64,000 nucleotides of DNA from Chromera velia (taxonomy: Eukaryota; Sar; Chromeraceae), in NCBI GenBank assembly GCA_018398765.1, contig JAHBMJ010003829.1:89288-153287 (forward strand), in the 5' to 3' direction. The notes under the pieces are model-generated. The model searched no databases and was not told where the DNA came from. It saw nothing but the letters and a program-made list of their open reading frames with translations. The translations under genes were made by a program, and so were the position numbers. This document shows, piece by piece, positions 33,690 through 45,316 of the stretch. Each line of letters starts with the position of its first letter. The first letter of the stretch is position 1.

Positions 33690-34180
33690 TGATCAGCGTG
33701 TTCTCCTCTCCCTCTGAATGCACGAAAAAAGGGATGGACGGGTGGGTAGACGGACGGATGGACGGAGGGACGCACAGACGGAATCTGCGCAAGCCGATCA
33801 ATCAATCAATCAATCAATCAGCTCTCAAGATCACAGACGGAGAGTGCATGTCAATCTGCTGTTCGTTCGCCTTGAATGTACGGTCGACTGCAGAGTCTTT
33901 CGCAAAGATCCTTCTTTCTATAGTAACGCGGGCCTGCACCAAGTGCACGCATGCTCAAGACTTCATGAGTTCTCTTTATACGCGAATTAAGGTGAGTCGA
34001 TTTCATACATGTTCTGCATGCAGGCATGCCATGCACATGGAGCCGGTTGGGGACTCCGCTGAAAAATCCGGAAAACTGCCCAGAGGTGAGTAGCCACTGG
34101 AGCAGTACAGGTTTGCCTATGCAAAAGCGAAATACCACCAGCTAGTGGTGGCAGCCGGTATGGGGTGGAGGATGATCATA
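33690..34180. other. Upstream region of the minus-strand gene; short repeats
   Basis: Contains GGAC/GGGT-rich sequence at 33730-33780 and an (AATC)n run at 33797-33820. The latter resembles the (AATC)n LINE tail at 55016-55039. No gene seen. Confidence 0.4.
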
Positions 34181-35013
34181 TCTGACGGTTCGGGGATGCA
34201 TAGCACGTCCCAGCATACCGGCCGTAGACTGCACGGCATTGGGAGTCATGCCTAGACCTGTTTGCCTAAAGTCTATCCAGTCGGGTTAATTTTACAACGA
34301 CCTGCCTTGCTATCGCGTCTTTGCCTAGTATTTCTTCTATTTATACCATCGAGCGCAATGCCTTCACCGCTTTTCTCCACCTTTGACTACGCCGGACTCA
34401 ACTGTCGTACTTTCATCTGTCTTTTCTTTAAACTTTTCTTTCTCTGGTGAGGATGATCGGTGTCTAGTAGGCCCCCGGATTGGAAAGGTGCATACATATT
34501 CCAGGGGTGGTAGGATTGCCGTGCGGACGCCTCCGGTTACCTTGTCCGTCTGGTGCGGGGATCGGTAGCTGTGTTGGGTGGTCGCCATGCAGATCGATCA
34601 GTCGCAGTGGCCAAGGTTTTCCCTAAAAGACCGTGCAAGTCTGCATGCTTGCAAGGGTTTTAGTCCAGGACCACTCTAGGATGCGACAGATTCGAACGGC
34701 CTAGGTAGAATGCATGGGGGTGGGAGACTTCTGTACAGGAGATGCCCTGCAAGCCACAGCCCCGCAGGCCGAGAGTCTGCCACAATACAATACAATAGGC
34801 CAAAATAATTACGATCTGCACTCAAATTTCCACATACAAAAAATATTACCCAAAAACGGCTCCATTGGCGGCAGTCGCACATGAAATGTATCGCGTTGCA
34901 AAATCAACCCGACTGGATAGACTCTAGGCAAACAGGTCTAGGCACGACTCCCAATGCCGAGCAGTCTACGGCCGGTATGCTGGGACGTGCTATGCATCCC
35001 CGAACCGTCAGAA
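34181..35013. mobile_element. Long inverted repeat, arms about 120 bp, spacer about 590 bp
   Basis: The left arm (34181-34300) starts TCTGACGGTTCGGGGATGCA. The right arm (34893-35013) is its reverse complement with only a few mismatches, ending GAACCGTCAGA. Arms of this length suggest a foldback or long-TIR DNA transposon, or two fragments of one element in opposite orientation. I could not find a convincing target duplication at the arm ends. No transposase ORF is visible in the spacer. Confidence 0.75.
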
Positions 35014-35630
35014 AAATGTATCGGTATTGTATCCGATATGATTCGGTCCCCTACGGGGGTAGGTAGTTACCCCCCGGGTAGTATGCCTGACATGCCCGTT
35101 CTCACTGTGTCACACACAGTCAGACTGAATCGTGTGTTTACCGACCCTGGCAGCAAATTGTCAATGAGAGCGCTGTAAGAGGGCAGCCGCTCGAGCCATG
35201 CAGTAGTTCATGTACAGTCGAGCAACCAGACAGTCGTGTGAGCAAGGCACATGCACTGAAGCGACACGGAACGCGCGCAGCAACACGAGCACGCATGCAT
35301 GCGTTCTGACATTCGTCGAAGTCTCCGTGAGAACCTTAACAAGCTGGCAAGTTGGTTGGATCTTGTCTTGATCTTGCCAGCCACCGGTGCCTTCTCGTCC
35401 GAACAAGGGACCACCAGAACCACAAAAAAGTTATCCGTCTTGTCTGCAAAGTATATAGACCGACACAAAAAAGAGAAGAAGAGAAACTGAGGAGAGCCAC
35501 AGCATCAAAAAGAAAAACTCACGCGAGCAGGACAAGTCAAGGAAAACGCAGTAAACGCACTTTGGGAGCCAGCGGACACATATTCAAGTACAAGCAGTAG
35601 AACTCAAAGAAAGAAGCCTCCTTCCAAATC
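35014..35630. other. 5' flank of the F-box/LRR-like gene
   Basis: Mixed composition with GGTAGGTAGTTACCCCCCGG near 35060. No additional gene is supported. The last 100-200 bp should include the promoter and 5' UTR of the gene starting at 35631. Confidence 0.35.
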
Positions 35631-35872
35631 ATGGGGTGTGGTGCAAGCACCGGCGTCTTCCCGCACCGTGAAAGCGGGGGCGGCCTGATGGGCAGGCTAG
35701 GTCTGGCTGGAGGACAGCCGCAGGAGGACGACGGCGTGTGTGCAGAGGACGTGTGGGTTTGGGTGATTCCGTTCCTTCCCACTTATGAGGTTCTCCGCCT
35801 GCAGGTGTTGGCATCCTCCTGGAGGGACAGACTCCTGGATCCCTCGGCTGTCAAGGTGGGTGGGTGCATCGG

Positions 35873-35909
<37 letters not shown>

Positions 35910-38002
35910 GTGTGTGTGTGTGTGTGCGTGTGTGTATCAGTGTGCATTCGAGATCGCCTGTCGACAAGTGCTTGTGCATGTGCGTTTCGATACGTTGAGA
36001 ATCTCTGGCGTTGATTGAACGCGTCTGTACGCAAACGTGGAAGTGCAAGACTGTGTGAGAGAGATCAACTCCACCTGTCCCCACACCCAGCTAGGAGGGT
36101 CACTCAACGATTTCACGATTGTAGTTAGTGACTTGGCAGACACAAAAAAGAAAGATCGACACAAAGATGGGCAACATGACATAAGTGCATTCGCTCTCCG
36201 CGTACTCTCCCGAACGCATGCAGACTCTGGACTCGACAACGGCGGCTCGGCTCTCGGCCCTGCCTCCTGAGGCCCTCAGCGCCTGTCTGGGGGGACACGA
36301 ACACAGCAACAAGAATGTGCAAAAGAGCGTTGAGCCTTCCTTCACGACTTCATATGAGGGTGTGGGGGTCGAAGAGGAAAAGGGCATCTCATCTGGGGGG
36401 GGGATGGGGGAAGAAGAGGGGTCGATTGTGTCTGGTGTGACACGAACACCCACACCCACTGCTTCGCTTTCAACCTACACCTTCGAGACACTCTCTCTCC
36501 TTGCGGTGCCGCCCTCCAACTTGCACGTGGACCTCAACGCCCCGAAAGGGAAATTCAGAGACGAAGCAAAGGCGAGAAGAGCCTACCACCTCCTTCTGGC
36601 CTTCCTGCTCAGGTCAGAATGACGCTGCAGTTCAATTACATGGACTTCAGGACTGAAGAGCGAATAAGAAAAAAGCATATGTATCGAATCAAGTCCTGCT
36701 GACTCCAGGGTTTAACGAGAGCTGACTGACTGCCGGCAACCACCAATTCATTTGTGAGTGGGCTTGTAGATCACTACGTCGTTGAGGAAATGATCGTGCT
36801 TAGGAAGGTTGCGTCTGTCGAATTTTTCCTCCCAGACTCATTTGTTTTCTTCCTTGCTACAGCTCCAGGAGTTGCAGTCCTCGTCTTTGTCCACAGATCT
36901 TTCAACTTTCCGTGTCTGATTAATTCTGCAGGCAGGCAAACAACCTTCGGAACCTGAGCGTTGAACAGTTCGAGGCCCCTTCTCTTCAACCCGCGAGCTC
37001 CTCTTCCTGCATCGGGGGGGCGTCAGGGGTGATGGCAAGTCAGCGATCCCAGCTGAGACTCCCCAGAGTGGGTGTTCCCTCTCTCCGTCTCCCCGGGTCT
37101 CTGGCAGACCTCCAGAGGGGATCTTCTCTTCTCCGTCTCCCCAGAGAAGGGGGGGAGCCGGGGTGCTTTGGAGGTTATCGGGACGATTTGGGGGGACGCC
37201 CGGGGCGCTCCCTTTCTCCTCTTTGTCGATCCCCCACAAAATTTTCCACAGTGGGAGTTCCCAGACGGCACAAGGGGGGGGGTCCAGTGAGAAGAGAACT
37301 GTCTGTCCCGTCCTCTTCCTCCTCTGTCTCCCTGGCGTCCCGGAAAGCTCCGTACATTCTCTGGTCACAGGGCAGAGTGGGGGGTGACGGGGTGACGAGA
37401 AACATGTCAGGGGTGACGTCACCCTCAATGTTGCAACGATCGAGCTCTCCAACTGTGGCAGACTGCGAATCTCCACCACCGTCTCTGATTCCTTCCTCCT
37501 GTCACTCAAAGAAGAAGAAGATGCTAGCCGCGCTCAAAAAAAGAAAGGCAGCGGAAAAGAAGGGAGGGCAAAGTCTACCAATGCCTTCGTGCACAGTAGA
37601 GGAGGAGCGAGGAGGCGGGATGCCGACAGAGGAAGTGGAGGAGGCAGGGGTGAACGCCCAGCCGGAGTCCAGATTGGGGGGTGCCAGACGGATTCGTTCT
37701 CTTCGCTCTCGAATAAGCAGACTGAAACAGGGCGGCTGGTTGAAAGAGGCATCGAGTGTTTCTTCTTCTTCTTCTCCGTCCTCCAAATGTTTAGAGAAGG
37801 GGAAAAAAGGCGAAGGGGAGGGGTTGCCCTCGTTCGACTCCATCTCTCTTCTCGGGAGGAAAGGAAGAGATCTTCTGCCCAACCTGACTCAACTCAAATT
37901 TCCAGGTTGGTCGGTCGATCGGTTGTGTGGTTGGGTGCTTTGTGCTTGAGGAATTCTTACAGTGATTGATACTCAGTTCTGTAGAGCTCATGTCTATGCG
38001 TG

Positions 38003-38076
<74 letters not shown>

Positions 38077-38598
38077 TTCTTGCATCCGTTTAAGGCGCGA
38101 GGTTGCGCCTCTTCGGGTCATCGTGGCATCCCCTTTGATGAAATCGTCTGTATGAATTTGCGCGTGTCTGGGTGCACCTGTATGCGGGTGGGAGTATGGA
38201 TCCCTCTCAGGACTGGTTTTGTGCGAGTAAATGTGGCTGGCTGTGTTGTGGTTCTTGGGTGATTGAGCGTGAATGTGGGTGCAGGATGCGGCTTCAGTAC
38301 ATGGTTTGCACATTGGTCGACACGTCTCAGCCTCCATTTTATTCTCTTTCTCTTGTTATGTCTCTTTTTGTCCAGGTCACCTCTCTCAGTCCGTCCACTT
38401 TCTGAGTCTGTTCTTCTGCCCCCGACTGGAGAGACTCTCCGTGGGATGGGTGATGGGATCTCAGTTGGATGGCCTGCTGGGTGTGGGCAGTCGGTCGTCT
38501 CTGAAAGAACTGCGCATCCTGGGGGGAGTCGGCATGCGGTGGGTGGGTGGGTAGGTATCTAGCTAGTATCTGTTGAAGAGAAGAGGCATGCGGCTAGA

Positions 38599-38653
<55 letters not shown>

Positions 38654-39989
38654 CAAGATGTGTGCCAAGACAAGACAAGATCGAAACGAAACGAAAGAAC
38701 ATTTGGAATTAAAGGAAATGCCATGCAGTTGTCGTGGAGAGAGGGAGCAGATGTGCGAAAGCTAGATCCCGGATGCATCTATCTGAATGGGCTGAGGATC
38801 GTGATTCTACATGCATGAGAGTTCTTTCTGTCCTACTGGAGGGATCCGTTGCTTGTCCTGTCTCTGTTCAGGGAAGCTAGCTGCCTTTCTGGTTAACTTT
38901 CGTCCGGTCTGGGGAAAGCGACTCTTCATTCAGTCTTGAGGGCACAAGTAGGTCAATGAATTCGGTATCAACAATTTGTATCTTAATTCCTTCCTCTTTC
39001 TCTCCCTTGACGGCTTCAGGAGTTCTTCTGACGGTGACGATGCTGCTGCGAGGGTGCGCCTGCGTCTCCAGGGTCTCTCCTCACTGGAGTCCCTGGAGCT
39101 TCCCCTGTCCTCCCTGTGCGGGGAGGAGCTCCTGGTCGGAGAGGGATTGAGGAAGCTCAAGGTTAGTGAGAGTGAGAGAGAGACTGTCTGCCTGCATGTG
39201 TTTCATCTAAATATTCTTATCATTGGATGTCTTTAAAGCTCTGGGGGAAGGGAATCTGCACGGCGTGGGGCGTCGTGCACAATGCGCTAAAAAGGACATG
39301 GGGTTGGAAAGATCACTCCTGATGCCTCAAAAAAGATCATCAAATGCACATCATTGACAAATTTCAGGTGTAATGAGCCACCAATAAGAGATTCGCATAT
39401 GTGCATATGTAATGCAACTTCTTGATTGCTTGGCTGCTTGCAGCTTCTGCGAGTAGGCCTCTGGGAGTCAAAAGACAGGGCTCGTTTCCCTAGGTTCATC
39501 GCTCGTCTCGCTAGAGCAGTCGCTGAAGACGGAGAGAGATCGAGCACTGGATCGAGTGATCACTGCGCATCAACAAGCTCAGAGGGAGAAGAAGATAAGG
39601 CACAAGAGCGACAAAGGGGGGGAAGAGGAAGGCAACTAGGAAAAAACCAAAAGGGGGAGACGGAGAAACGCCGACGAAGCTTTCCTTTTTCCTCCGTCCA
39701 CAGCACTTCCTCTTTGAGGAAAAAGACTGTCAGTGAAGCTCCCCAAGAAAAAGAGGAGAAAGACAAACAAACTCCCCAAGCACCCAGTCAGATCCTAGTG
39801 CCTAGAGTTCTGGAGGTCAAAGTGGAGGTTGCTGACGTGACGGCATCCTGGGCAGAGACCGCGTCGTCTCAGTTAGAGGAGACGGCAAGGGGGCAGCACG
39901 AGGACTCTGGATTCTCTCTTGTGCTCTCAGTTGAAAGATTGAGACACCAGCCGCGATCAGCAGTGTACTCATCCACTGCCTTCGGTTGA
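35631..39989 (+). CDS. F-box/LRR-like protein with N-myristoylation signal, 812 aa
   Basis: Six exons chain in phase: 35631-35855, 36224-36612, 36932-37905, 38376-38538, 39020-39161 and 39444-39989. The N-terminus MGCGASTG is a typical myristoylation site followed by a palmitoylatable Cys, suggesting membrane attachment. Residues 38-75 (VWVWVIPFLPTYEVLRLQVL, then SSWRDRLLDPS) look like an F-box, the motif that docks to SKP1 in SCF ubiquitin ligases. Leucine-rich-repeat-like segments are spread over exons 3-6: NNLRNLSVEQF, LLPNLTQLKFPG, CPRLERLSVGWV, SLKELRILGGVG, LSSLESLELPLS and EGLRKLKLLRVGLW. Exon 3 also holds a long Ser/Pro/Arg-rich insert. The C-terminus is low complexity. LRRs usually bind the substrate. 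The combination suggests a membrane-tethered substrate adaptor, which is an inference. Exon structure is well supported; the F-box call is moderate. Confidence 0.7.
35876..35935. repeat. (CT)n(GT)n composite microsatellite
   Basis: Lies just inside intron 1 of the F-box/LRR-like gene. A similar CT/GT composite occurs in intron 3 at about 38006-38075. Confidence 0.9.
38598..38656. repeat. (GGCA)n microsatellite
   Basis: About 55 bp of pure GGCA in intron 4 of the F-box/LRR-like gene. It is the same repeat unit as the tract at 12497-12604 but on the opposite strand relative to its gene. Confidence 0.95.
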
Positions 39990-41388
39990 GGGGAGGGGGA
40001 GAATTAAGGGGGGCAACAAAATGGAATGACAAAGTGAGCGCATGCATCGAGGGAGCGTCGCTCGGTGAACTCTCTCTCTTTCCATCCTTCCTCTTCCTTC
40101 TCCTCCTTTCTTCTTTTGTCCTCACTTGTGTCACAATCTTTCTTTCCTTTCTCTATTCCGCTCTTGCAAAATTTGCTCTCAGGGAGAGATGCACACCGAA
40201 AAGTCATACGATCAGGAACTGCTGGAGGAGGAAAGGGATAAAGCTTTCCATTCGCTTTCCTCCTCCGGCGCGGTCTGTCTCGCTGCTTGCTGTCCAGTAA
40301 GCGTAAAATTGATTGTACGAATATGCACGAGAAAAGTTGGCTCGACAGAGACATGAGGAAAGCAAAAAGGGAGGAACAAAACCTGCACGACGCTGGGAAA
40401 CAGACAAGCAGGTGGAATTTGGAGAAGCGGATAGACAGCACGGGGGGAAGAGAGGGGAAGGAAAGCTGGGAGAGGGAAGGTCTGTTCATGATAATCTGTA
40501 CCAAATCTTCTACGTTCTCCTCCTTCTTCGCACAATCGTTTCTCTTTCTTCTTCTTCTTCTTCTTCTTTTTCTTCTTCTTCTTCTTCTTCTTCTTCTTTT
40601 CTTCAAAATGTGCTCGATTAGTTCACGCAAGTGCTTGGGGCAGGCATCGGAGTGTTTTCCCGAGTATTCATCCAGTTTCTGTCAGTCAGTCAGGCAGACA
40701 GGCAGGCAGGCAGGCAGGCAGTCAGCATTCATTTGGTCAGATCAGGCCAGAATTTTGCATGGAACAAATACAAGTGCATTCCTGCAGATCGACCTGTTCG
40801 ATTCGATTCTCTGCATGCTCAATTGTCGTTCATGGAGACTGCCTTGCTGACTTTTTGACGATGAAGTGCATTATGCTTCCTGTCTCTGCAAATGCGTGTG
40901 GGTGGGTAGGTCTACTCGCACTCAGTTTCTGTCTGAACTTTTCTCTGCTTGCTTTCGGATTTTCTCGCCTACCATATTCCTACCGGTCGAGAGAGACCGA
41001 CAGACGGACAGACGGACACTCGCACGTTCTTGCGAAAAGTGTACCGAAAAATCCGAAGCAAAATGAGCAGACACACAATTCAGTGAAAGGAAGGAGGGAG
41101 GGAGGGAAGCAGAAGAACGGAAAAACAGAGAAGAGAACAGAAGAAAAGAGAAAAAGACAGGTCAGCAGAAAGACATCCCTCCGTGCAAGGCAGTCTCCCT
41201 CCACTTACTTGATTGCAGCTGAGGCATGCAGGAGAACTCTCGGGGACTCCGTCGGATCTGTTTGTTCATGCGTCGTCAATTGGTGCCTTCCCCGTTCCTT
41301 TCTTCCTTCCTTCCTGCCTTCGTTCCGTTCGAAAATTCCGTCTTTCTTTTCATTCTGTTTGTTTCATGATAGCCTCATTTCTCCGCAA

Positions 41389-41424
<36 letters not shown>

Positions 41425-41444
41425 TGTGTGTGTTTGTGTATGTG

Positions 41445-41479
<35 letters not shown>

Positions 41480-42133
41480 TTTTCTGCCTCCATCTTTCTG
41501 TCTGTTTGACGATCTGGTGATCCAACTATAAATCTACTGACCTGCTTGCCTATACTCCTATCTCTCCCATCTACTGATCTGCCCTTCCTGTCTCTCTAAC
41601 TCTGTTTCCCCGTCTATCTGTTTTTTTTTGCTTTGCTCCTACCTGCCTGCAACTGAAGAAAACGTGTTGAGAAGGGAAGAGAAGGACAGACAGCTAAAAT
41701 TAAAGGACCCGCATGGAAAAGCCGGAGGTCCATTGATCGCTGACGAGAGCTTATTCGATACAGATGAGACGGCGAGAAGGAATGCGCTGCACTTCATGTT
41801 GTGGCTGTTCTTTACCAGGCTCTTCACTGGTAACCGAACACAGGTTGTGTGGAATAGTCTGGAAAGAATTTATTAACCCTGACCCTCGATCGATCAGATT
41901 TCATTCAAATAGTTCAAAAGTCTTTTACCCAGGCGGAACAAGTGGCAGCTGAATGCTCAATACTACAGTGAATAGAGAAAACATAAAAATCAAAGTGTTT
42001 ATGCAAGGTTACCACACATAACATAAACATATATGAACGAAGTACACAACTAACGATTTTTTCCTTCTGTTATATATTACATAAAACTAGTAGACATAAA
42101 AGTTACACAAGAAAATATGAAATGAATAAAAGA
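39990..42133. other. 3' flank and gene-poor stretch with many simple repeats
   Basis: There is a (CTT)n block at 40545-40605, GCAG repeats at 40690-40725, and a CT/GT/CTGT composite at 41390-41480. An open plus-strand segment at about 41660-41828 has coding character: REEKDRQLKLKDPHGKAGG, then ESLFDTDETARRNALHFMLW, with a possible GTAACC donor. It could be a lone exon of a disrupted gene, but no partner exon was found. Confidence 0.4.
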
Positions 42134-42467
42134 CTAGAGGCAATTTTCAAAAAAAAAAAAATGTTATTTTCGCTTTTTTGTTTTTTGTTTTTTTTCTGAT
42201 GTCAAACTAAAAAATATGTTGTTTAAGTGTTGTTGATGTGTTCCATGAATCAACAAGTATGGTTTAAATGTTGTTTTACTATTGTTTCTTTATTTTAATG
42301 ATAAATGAATGTTATACAACTGTCTAGACAACTGTTACTTTTGTATTGCAAAGTATTGCATATGGTTGTTATGTCTCAATAGAAGTCTTCATCGAAAAGC
42401 AAAAAAAAAAAATAACAAATTTGCCTTGGAGACCGTATTTTTTTTTTTTTTTGAAAATTACTCCTAG
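42134..42467. mobile_element. hAT-like MITE, family C, 8-bp TSD ATAAAAGA
   Basis: A 334-bp AT-rich element. The left end is CTAGAGGCAATTTTCAAAA and the right end is the inverse of CTAGGAGTAATTTTCAAAA. Exact 8-bp duplications ATAAAAGA lie at 42126-42133 and 42468-42475. It shares the 15-mer TGTTGTTTAAGTGTT with element B1. It is non-coding. Confidence 0.9.
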
Positions 42468-42579
42468 ATAAAAGAACTACTTGTATATATATTACAAAAT
42501 AAATAAATTAGTTATGATGTAACTAAGTAAGCAAGTATATTATAGTATGATGATGCTCATACATTATATAATGAACTAT

Positions 42580-42690
42580 AGACCAATCAATAATGATGAT
42601 GTATAGACCGATTAATAATAATAATAATAATAATAATAATGCCAGTGGTGATGATGATGATGCTGATGAAGAAGAAGAAGACTTAACCCC
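42580..42690. repeat. Direct repeat copy 1 flanking LINE 2
   Basis: The segment ATGATGTATAGACCGATTAA, an (ATA)n run, GCCAGTGGTGATGATGATGA and TTAACCCCTAG recurs almost unchanged at about 44056-44160 on the other side of the truncated LINE. It includes a (TAA)n and a (GAT)n microsatellite. Confidence 0.9.
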
Positions 42691-44055
42691 TAGCCTCTGT
42701 TGGGCTCGGGTGGTCCGTTCATCCATGCATTCATGCATAGGGTGTTTGATCGATCGATTATTCTAGATCAAACGCATGTTCTCAATTCTCCACCTCTCTC
42801 AAGCACCTCATTATTGCTTCAAACCCCTGCCGTGGCTTATGATTAAGCATCAAGAAGCAGCTTTCAAAGGCTTCTAGCTCTGCTGGGCCCGCCCCTTTAA
42901 CCTTAGAGATTGCTGCCACTCTTTGCGCAGCGGTAACCCTGTCAAAAAGAGAGAGACCATCCTTCACTTCTCTCACTATCGCTTTCAATGCTGCTTGCTC
43001 CTCTCTCCTCCCTGTGCAATCAGTCAGGCGATGCACAGCATCGTCAACCGGTCGTCTGTCTTGATCCAGACAACGCGCACACAATTTTTCCTGCACCCCG
43101 CCATAGCATGCTCCCCCCCCCACGACTTTGAGCAAAAGGGGCGTGATGGAAATGCCTGCCTGAAAAAAGGGCGAGGGCAGAGAGCACGGCACCAACACCT
43201 TCTTTCCTGAATGGATTCGTTGGGTGGAAAGGAGCAGTTTAGCAAATCTCTCTCTCGATGGATGTACTTTCTGAAAAGCGGTGCATGCAGCATTGGGTGG
43301 GTAGAGTGATGGGTTTCTTCTTGGATAACTGTTGTCGTCTTCATTCTCAGCTGCCCATCCCTTCAACCACTCCCCTTCTGTCTGGACCGCCATTTCTCTT
43401 TTCAACCGGTTCCCTACCAGGGCTCTTTCTGTTTTCTATTCTCTTTGCCTCATATCTTCATACTGCAGTGACCACACGCTGCGGGCCTCTGCCTCACTTA
43501 AAGAGAGGAGCTTGGCGGTCTCTTTCGGGAGCAACTTATTGATAGATGCACGAAATGATGGGCACAGCCCTCCTCTGTATGTACACAGGACTGCTTTAGG
43601 GAGGTCTCGCTTTTGGAGGTGAAGAGAAGAGAGGAAAGAAGCAACACGACTTCGCATGACACAGAGCATAGAGGACAGACCAATAGAGAAGAGAGAAGGA
43701 GAGGTGAAAGAGTTGTGAGGGAGACGGAAGGCCCAACGAACAAATCTGAGTTGCAGCGCGGTCAGTGTGTCGATGTCCTGTTTCCTAAGAGGGAGTGCCT
43801 CCAAGGAGTAGGTGGCGACAGGCAGCCAAACCGACCGGAAAAGCTGCACTTTCGTAGAGGCAAGAAGGGGACCAAGAGAAGAGAGGAGGCCCTGAAGAGA
43901 CCCTAGGGCCTTTGCTGCTGACTGCAGGTGTGCATCTACACTCATTTTTAAATTCCCTCCCTTATAGAACATGCATCCCAGGTACTTATATTCATTCACC
44001 CATTCAACCACCCTCCCATCAAACGTCACTTCCCCTTCCTCTCCGGCCCCCCGGG
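42690..44055 (-). mobile_element. 5'-truncated LINE fragment (LINE 2)
   Basis: On the minus strand it starts at the RT thumb region: VVEWVNEYKYLGCMFYKGGN, SVDAHLQSAAKALGSLQGLL and LQLRFVRWAFRLPHNS. These are colinear with LINE 1 (WCDQYKYLGCLLFEGGDLTW and LRLRFVRWAARLP). After a frame break near 43436 it continues as the C-terminal region, with ACYGGVQEKLCARCLDQDRR and HRLTDCTGRREEQAALKAIV, which look like a CCHC-type zinc knuckle region. The stop ends at 42782. Endonuclease and RT palm are absent. Confidence 0.85.
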
Positions 44056-44163
44056 ACCAATCAATAATAATGATGTATAGACCGATTAATAATAATAATA
44101 ATAATAATGCCAGTGGTGATGATGATGATGCTGATGATGATGTAAGGGGTTAAATCCTAGACC
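44056..44163. repeat. Direct repeat copy 2 flanking LINE 2
   Basis: Second copy of the flanking sequence, ending GGGTTAAATCCTAG. The pair may be an unusually long target duplication, or LINE 2 may have inserted into an older LINE tail. Confidence 0.85.
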
Positions 44164-44320
44164 AGAGCTTAAGTTAGTGTCACTGGCACGATCATAAGAG
44201 TACATCATTTAAGATGAGGTTACATGAGGTTCATATCATAACCAAATGTAAGAACCCCAAAAAGGGGCAAAACAAACTGAGAAAACTAGAAAAAAAAACT
44301 ATATAAAATTGTAAACGTAA
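44164..44320. other. Short AT-rich spacer, nothing recognised
   Basis: Contains an imperfect ATGAGGTTACATGAGGTTCA duplication at about 44213-44235. No gene is seen. Confidence 0.4.
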
Positions 44321-44328
44321 CACGGGAT

Positions 44329-44571
44329 CTAGGCTCTGCACTCCATAAAAAAAAAAAAAAAAGAAAAAAAAAAGTTTTCGATCTGTTTTCTATTTATTAA
44401 CAAAAAAACATATGCTTTTTATACAACATCCCGTGCAATACTTTTACAACAAATGCATGAACAACAGTTGTTTACCTATTGACTGCTATGATAAATAAAA
44501 AAAAATCTATTAAAAAAAAGTTTTTTCGATCTTTAATTTTATTTTTATTTTTTATGTAGTGCAGAGCCTAG
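44329..44571. mobile_element. hAT-like MITE B2, 8-bp TSD CACGGGAT/CACGGGAC
   Basis: A 243-bp element. The left end is CTAGGCTCTGCACTCCATAA, and the right end is its inverse, ATGTAGTGCAGAGCCTAG. Flanks are CACGGGAT (44321-44328) and CACGGGAC (44572-44579), matching at 7 of 8 bases. Poly-A/T runs lie inside both ends and the TIR matches that of B1. It is non-coding. Confidence 0.88.
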
Positions 44572-45316
44572 CACGGGACTTTGTAGGTGCATATATTTTA
44601 TCCCACACTATCGGCAGTTTAGTGCAAAAACTTCTAGAAGCTAAGACAAGCTCGGAAAAGGTAAAATAAACCTAGAAAAACGTTTTAAAACATGTTTTGA
44701 CGTACTAAAAAAAAATGTTGTACAGGGTATGCATAATGATATATATATATGATACCTGTGCAACATCTTTTATCACTTTTTGTCAACGTAGTTACCAGTC
44801 AAACGCATCATCCTCCATATCCTCATTTCCATGATATTTGAGCTCTCTCAGTGATGGAATTCTGAGCCACTTAAAAGAGGCCATTTAAAAATTGAATCTC
44901 CAGAATCCTGTGGCCCAGCAAATCCAGCCCAGCACTCCCGGCGCGCCTTTGTTTTTGGCACAAAAGAATTTTGGCGCGAGAGATGGCGTGAGAGACTGCC
45001 TGCGTCACACGCGTGCGCCGGTGCGAGAGACTGCGTGCGTCACACGCGTGCGTCGACAAACGCATCGACCCAAAAGATCCCAGATCGAAGAAGATGCCAG
45101 AGATTCTCTCGACAGTCGCGTTGACTTGCAACTCACAAGGGTTGCTCATGGTTACTCCGTGAGATAGAAGGGCACCAAATCACATGTTACAGCAAACCGC
45201 AGACACCCTAGTCACTGCAGGCTTCTGAGCAGGATCCCGCTCACAAAGAAACAAAACTCAGTCTGTCTCGCCCGCGTAGTCGCACTGCAAGTGTCTTTTT
45301 TAGACGAGTACTCACG
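44572..45316. other. Upstream region of the exon-duplication gene
   Basis: The AT-rich first half includes an (AT)n patch near 44740. From 44985 to 45052 a GC-rich unit, GAGAGACTGCNTGCGTCACA followed by CGCGTGCG, is repeated twice. It lies about 270-330 bp upstream of the start codon, so it may be a promoter-proximal element; that is inference. No gene is seen. Confidence 0.4.
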
